Shown: piece by piece, positions 61,001-64,000 of the stretch | How positions within the stretch are numbered: the stretch's first letter is position 1 | Layout: every line of letters starts with the position of its first letter | NCBI GenBank assembly: GCA_041689935.1 | Contig: JBDNFI010000091.1 | Coordinates: 1 to 64,000, forward strand | Reading direction: 5' to 3' | Origin: CAXBDP01 sp041689935 | GTDB lineage: Bacteria > Bacteroidota > Bacteroidia > Cytophagales > Cyclobacteriaceae | Length of the DNA: 64,000 nt | The notes under the pieces: model-generated | The model's input: only the letters and a program-made list of their open reading frames with translations | Told to the model about the DNA's origin: nothing | Database searches by the model: none | Position numbers and translations under genes: made by a program

Positions 61001-62606
61001 GAAATGCCGTGTCAAGTTGAGCGGTGATATTTATTAAATCGAGATTATTGCGGAGGTCAATAAATGCGGTGGCATTAAATTTAAGGTTGGGATCATCTAT
61101 TTTGATATCCCCTTGGAATAGATTGCCAGCAAAACGAACATCTGTAGTGATATTTGTGTAATCATAGCCCTTGAGGCCTAAGGATGAAAAGGAAGCATCC
61201 AAGAGTAAATCGGCATCCTCTTGGTTAAATCCCTGGCCTTCGATATTCCCTTTCATGCTCACTAAGCCAACATTTTCAGTGTTATTTATAAACTTGCCTA
61301 AATTGAAATTCTGCAAAGCCAATGCTCCTCTGTATTGAGGAATTTGGCCTGGCGATAGTTTCATATTTATATCTGAATTTATATTTCCTAAAGCCGTTTT
61401 GAAACTTCCGTTAGCAACAAAGTCATTGAATAATCCGATAAATTCTCCTGTGAAGTTGACTCTCCCTAATGAGGATATTTGCTTTAATGACTCTCTATCT
61501 AGATAGGGACTCAAATCGCTCATTACTACCGATGAATTGAGCAAATTTGCCATTACAAAGGTATTGTCAATGTCGGGCAATCCCTCGAACGAAAGATTTC
61601 CCGAAAAATGACTTGCTCTGCCAAATCCAAGTCGAAAATCATTCATCGAAATATTGCTGACGGGCCCAGAAATTTCGCCGTCTAATATGTAAAATTGATC
61701 ATATCCTGCTACCGCTGGAGCGAATAGAGCCAAATCTTCGGAATAAATTCTTGAATTATTCATGCTAGCCTCGATGGAAACACTATCGATGAAGTAGCTC
61801 AAATTGGAAGGGTTGCTAAACCTAAACACTAGCGAATCTTTAATCACGCTTGTGCCAGCAGATAAATTGAGTTCAGTCAGTCCAATCTTAGTTTTTGAGT
61901 AGTGGAAATTCGTCCGAAGATTATTGATTCGGAACCCTGTTTTTGGTTCTAAGCCCTCTAGTCCCAATATATTTAGCTCTATGGTGTCATTGCTTACCCG
62001 CAGATTCCTGATGTCTCCAAAAAGCTCAGCAAAATGTAAGTGATTATAATCTACACCATCTTCAATGGTGTCTAGGCTGGGATTGCTAATAATAAAATCA
62101 CTTTGAAGCAATCGAATTCGATCAATTTCGAATGGTTTGGCACTTGCTGTTGTATCCGTCGACGTAGAAAGCTTGTTAATCTGAGCGATAAATGCGTTGA
62201 TATTCAAATCTCCATCAACGGCATTATTTATCAATTGAACTTTCAGCTTTTCAGTTCTGAGTTCATCTAAGTTTATACTTTGCTCCGAAAATAAATCGGT
62301 GATATTAAAATCGATTAAAATTTTATCAGCACCAATCATAAGGCTGTCCTGCGTATCGCGTATGGCAAGTCCTTCTAGTTCAATTTCGTCCAGCCATTTA
62401 ATGCTAACTTTGCTGAGTGTAGTGGTAAAACCAGTCTTTTCTGAAAGATAATTTGCTGTCTTTTTTGCAATAAATGTCTGAAATGAAGGAACTTGTAATA
62501 GTAATAGCAATCCTAAGGTCAAGGTTAATAAGGCTATAATTGTCCATGATATTGTTCTTGCAATACCTTTTTTGATAACTTGCGCCCTAGTTTTCTTTTC
62601 TGACAA
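58020..62606 (-). CDS. tamB: TamB/DUF490 translocation and assembly module protein
   Basis: The 1528-residue protein has an N-terminal transmembrane segment (WTIIALLTLTLGLLLLLQV, residues ~22-40) and a long beta-rich body of repeated AsmA/TamB-type strands. The C-terminal DUF490 domain (~1060-1480) contains GQISVTGSLDNPVVEGTG, YRQLASLAPLVRNE, MDLTGSMLSPEIDFGI and FSLIILRKFSPEN. TamB bridges the periplasm and helps phospholipid or outer-membrane protein transport. The start is TTG at 62606, 9 nt from the tsaD start on the other strand. The C-terminus is charged and Lys/Glu-rich. Confidence 0.9.
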   Translation of the reverse strand: MSEKKTRAQVIKKGIARTISWTIIALLTLTLGLLLLLQVPSFQTFIAKKTANYLSEKTGFTTTLSKVSIKWLDEIELEGLAIRDTQDSLMIGADKILIDFNITDLFSEQSINLDELRTEKLKVQLINNAVDGDLNINAFIAQINKLSTSTDTTASAKPFEIDRIRLLQSDFIISNPSLDTIEDGVDYNHLHFAELFGDIRNLRVSNDTIELNILGLEGLEPKTGFRINNLRTNFHYSKTKIGLTELNLSAGTSVIKDSLVFRFSNPSNLSYFIDSVSIEASMNNSRIYSEDLALFAPAVAGYDQFYILDGEISGPVSNISMNDFRLGFGRASHFSGNLSFEGLPDIDNTFVMANLLNSSVVMSDLSPYLDRESLKQISSLGRVNFTGEFIGLFNDFVANGSFKTALGNINSDINMKLSPGQIPQYRGALALQNFNLGKFINNTENVGLVSMKGNIEGQGFNQEDADLLLDASFSSLGLKGYDYTNITTDVRFAGNLFQGDIKIDDPNLKFNATAFIDLRNNLDLINITAQLDTAFLRELNLTEEDIFVSTKVYTDLRGLQIDSLTGYAEFLDNYIVYNGRSLKLDSLEFQSIKKNQDRQIRLSSSLIDAEIFGQFNFTTIIEDAQIFAKEIELALINDKEEINSYYSEKNLASEAAYYRADFTFNLKDANPIIQLFDPYIYVSENTNVEGSFINGYTSIFALNSEIETVRVGTNTFNNNLIDINTSKIADSTDILASAYIESKRYDADADEGTLEDIYVNLIWSEKKIDFSSRIVQAPTNSIAEVFGTINLLREGTEIKFQPSNLLALEQNWQFADNNRIFIAGKEIDFENLRIVSQDQSISLTGSISEDPSKNLRLVMDNFQIENLNPFSPYPFFGMADGYLDIQDFYDNQIFDANLDILEFRIERFLAGDVSLVSKWNTEEQFVDIALGVVRDGEKVIALDGFYFPNEIDDQLKLIANLNNANLNIAEPFLAGLFSEMAGKVTGQISVTGSLDNPVVEGTGKMDNGKLKFNYLNTVYNFDGSIIFDQNEIGFRGLNLIDKDNNRGQITGGIFHDGFKDFVVDIRGSMSNLLVLNTTIRENELYYGTAVATGTFNILGPFSNLEVGVRATTNKGTNLYIPISSSNSVEQSEFIHFIDFQDSLVLAEINLEREVVLSGLKLDFDIAVTPDAYAEIIFDQKAGDIIRARGRGNLKLQIDTNGQFNMFGDYEITEGAYNFTLYGIINKEFIVEPGSKISWLGDPYEAILDIQASYRQLASLAPLVRNESALNDPAVQRRYPTRVTMDLTGSMLSPEIDFGIVIDEYPQGNIELETLVTSFKFRLENDEQELNRQVFSLIILRKFSPENSFGTGGGGGFGRSVSEFFSSQLSHYVSQIDENLEVNIDLAGLDEQALNTFQLRLSYTFLNGRLRVTRDGAITNLSNEVDVTSLAGDWTAEYLLSADGAFRVKIFSRTNLNMASTALNNTATTTGISLMYTQSFDKLDELFTSIRGKNRAEAIRRENLTKEEQEIEKNKESSKETDDQKLPLS

Positions 62607-62615
62607 AGCCTTAAA

Positions 62616-63623
62616 ATGAGTGAAATTATACTTGCAATAGAGTCTTCTTGTGATGAAACCTCAGCCGCAATAATTGCGGGTGGAAAATTAATCAATAATA
62701 TAATAGCAACGCAACGAATACACGAGAGTTATGGGGGAGTGGTGCCTGAGCTTGCCTCCCGAGCACACCAACAAAACATCGTGCCAGTAGTGAGTGAGGC
62801 ACTCAAGCAAGCCAATGTCGCAGTAGAAGATTTATCGGCTATTGCATTCACTCGTGGGCCAGGTTTATTGGGTTCATTATTAGTAGGAGCCTCATTTGCC
62901 AAGGGTTTGGCTCTTTCATTAGATATTCCTTTGATTGAGATCAATCACATGCAAGCACATGTTTTGGCGCATTTTATTGAAGACCCTAAGCCAAGTTTTC
63001 CTTTTCTGTGCTTGACTGTAAGCGGCGGACATACCCAAATCATCAAAGTGAAAAGCACTACCGACATGGAAATAATCGGGCAAACACAGGACGATTCCGT
63101 AGGTGAGGCTTTCGACAAGGCGGCAAAAATGCTGGGATTGCCCTATCCAGGTGGGCCACATTTGGATAAGTTAGCGCAAAAGGGCAATCCAAATCGCTTT
63201 GCGTTTTCCGAAACCCAAATGCCTGATTTAGATTACTCATTCAGTGGAGTGAAAACGTCTATTTTGTATTTCTTGAGAGACGAGCAAAAGAAAAATTCAA
63301 ATTTTATACAGGAGAATCTCGAAGATTTAGCGGCAAGTATTCAAAAGACATTAGTGTCTATGTTATTGACAAAACTTGTGAAAGCAACCAAATTACATTC
63401 CATCCATCAGATAGCGATTGCGGGAGGAGTGGCTGCAAATAGTGGATTGAGACAGAGATTACGAGAGCTAGCCGCTACCCATCAGTGGTCTATACATATT
63501 CCCTCCTTCGAATATTGTACCGACAATGCCGGTATGATTGCTATGGCGGCTTATTTTAAATATCACGCTAAGGATTTTGTCGGGCAAAATGTAAGTCCAA
63601 ACCCCCGCATGGCATTCACATGA
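62616..63623 (+). CDS. tsaD: tRNA N6-adenosine threonylcarbamoyltransferase
   Basis: The 335-residue ASKHA-fold enzyme transfers threonylcarbamoyl to A37 of ANN-reading tRNAs. Landmarks are ILAIESSCDETSAAI at the N-terminus, VPELASRAHQQNI, the metal-binding INHMQAHVLAHF (HxxxH, residues ~108-119), VSGGHTQI, DSVGEAFDKAAKMLGLPYPGG and IAIAGGVAANSGLR. The length is normal. It is head-to-head with tamB. A GCGGGAGG copy at 63420-63427 encodes Ala-Gly-Gly in the last motif. Confidence 0.97.
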   Translation: MSEIILAIESSCDETSAAIIAGGKLINNIIATQRIHESYGGVVPELASRAHQQNIVPVVSEALKQANVAVEDLSAIAFTRGPGLLGSLLVGASFAKGLALSLDIPLIEINHMQAHVLAHFIEDPKPSFPFLCLTVSGGHTQIIKVKSTTDMEIIGQTQDDSVGEAFDKAAKMLGLPYPGGPHLDKLAQKGNPNRFAFSETQMPDLDYSFSGVKTSILYFLRDEQKKNSNFIQENLEDLAASIQKTLVSMLLTKLVKATKLHSIHQIAIAGGVAANSGLRQRLRELAATHQWSIHIPSFEYCTDNAGMIAMAAYFKYHAKDFVGQNVSPNPRMAFT

Positions 63624-63680
63624 TCAAGGTATTTTCTACTTTGTATTTTAGGAGAAGTCAAATTAGCCTAATTTTGAAGA

Positions 63681-64000
63681 ATGAAGGATATCTTTAAAAA
63701 GGGCGATAAAAAGGTTTATATCCATAAAATTAAAGAGGAAGATATCGCTGCTTTTCATGGCGAAACGGTGCATCCAGTATATGCTACCTTTGCGCTAGCA
63801 AGGGACATGGAATGGGGCGGGAGGTTATTTGTAATAGACATGTTGGAGGAATCAGAGCAAGGTATTGGTACATTTATAGAAATAGATCATAAATCACCAG
63901 CGTTCGTTAATGAAAAAGCTAGGATTGAAGCTACCATTGAGGAAATCCATTTGCATGAGATTATCTGCAAAGTAGAAGTGACCGTTGCGGACAGAGTAAT
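63681..64000 (+). CDS. Thioesterase family protein (hotdog fold), partial
   Basis: The gene starts at 63681 (MKDIFKKGDKKVYIHKI) and runs off the window after about 106 residues with no stop. The pattern TFALARDMEWGGRLFVIDML and KSPAFVNEKARIEATIEEIHLHEIICKVEV fits a hotdog-fold acyl-CoA thioesterase of the FlK-like type. The helix with MEWGGRL is where the first hotdog helix is expected. The acyl-CoA substrate is unknown. It lies 57 nt after tsaD. A GCGGGAGG copy at 63817-63824 reads Gly-Arg. Confidence 0.7.
   Translation, partial: MKDIFKKGDKKVYIHKIKEEDIAAFHGETVHPVYATFALARDMEWGGRLFVIDMLEESEQGIGTFIEIDHKSPAFVNEKARIEATIEEIHLHEIICKVEVTVADRV

Overview
The window reads as chromosomal DNA of a Bacteroidota bacterium, most likely of the Cytophagales (Cyclobacteriaceae/Fulvivirga-like). 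The grounds are: AT-rich genes with few Shine-Dalgarno sequences; many lipoproteins of about 400 residues that look like 6-bladed beta-propellers; a CarboxypepD_reg-like surface protein; an ExbB-ExbD-ExbD set; a fused alpha/beta 2-oxoacid dehydrogenase E1; DUF1573, DUF1684, DUF2027-Smr, DUF3109 and DUF547 proteins; and a sigma-54 response regulator without a Fis domain. By eye GC is near 40%, and lower in the propeller loci. No phage, IS element, CRISPR array or plasmid gene was seen.

Layout. 1-3.8 kb: two loci of small Cys-rich secreted peptides and propeller lipoproteins, the second with a CarboxypepD_reg protein. 4-11 kb: thioredoxin-like and Rossmann proteins, a toxin-antitoxin pair with a broken toxin, a membrane protein, dtd, a MazG-like enzyme, a DUF1684 lipoprotein, comB and gcvT. 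11.1-17.2 kb: a third peptide/propeller locus, a cyclophilin, a lone propeller-like lipoprotein and two glycosyltransferases. 17.2-26.1 kb: DUF3109 and TonB-like genes, then a minus-strand lipid and translation block (yceD-rpmF-plsX-fabH-efp-accB-accC), pdxA and an M17 aminopeptidase. 26.1-38.2 kb: rsmA, mgtE, a dehydrogenase, a leader RNA plus greA, HIT, ruvC, then a cell-envelope run (flippase-like, two GT2 enzymes, SpoIIE phosphatase, polysaccharide deacetylase), tatD and ansA. 38.2-45.5 kb: tRNA-Ser, exbB/exbD, an MFS carrier, DUF1573 and the E1 fusion. 45.8-47.3 kb: fourth peptide/propeller locus. 47.3-53.2 kb: lipoproteins, a LuxE-like protein, the sigma-54 regulator, rnpB, an Hsp20-like protein, rluE and DUF2027-Smr. 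53.4-54.8 kb: fifth peptide/propeller locus, its peptide gene interrupted by TAG. 54.8-64 kb: DUF2279, photolyase, DUF547, tamB, tsaD and a partial thioesterase.

Two patterns run across the genes. First, the asymmetric octamer 5'-GCGGGAGG-3' occurs 32 times (17 on +, 15 on -), about once per 2 kb. It appears in all reading frames, in intergenic DNA and in a stem of RNase P RNA. It has the GCnGGnGG skeleton of E. coli Chi and is absent from every peptide/propeller locus. Second, five small secreted Cys-rich peptide genes each precede a propeller lipoprotein gene. In four of them a strong mRNA hairpin, each with unrelated stem sequence, lies in the first ~100 nt of the lipoprotein cistron; in the fifth a terminator hairpin lies between the two genes. 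This suggests a common arrangement in which the peptide is expressed differently from the lipoprotein.

How the genes work together: yceD-rpmF-plsX-fabH-accB-accC couples ribosome protein L32 to fatty-acid and phospholipid initiation. The exbB/exbD genes, the TonB-like protein and the CarboxypepD_reg protein fit energised outer-membrane transport. The glycosyltransferases, flippase-like protein, deacetylase and TamB fit envelope building.
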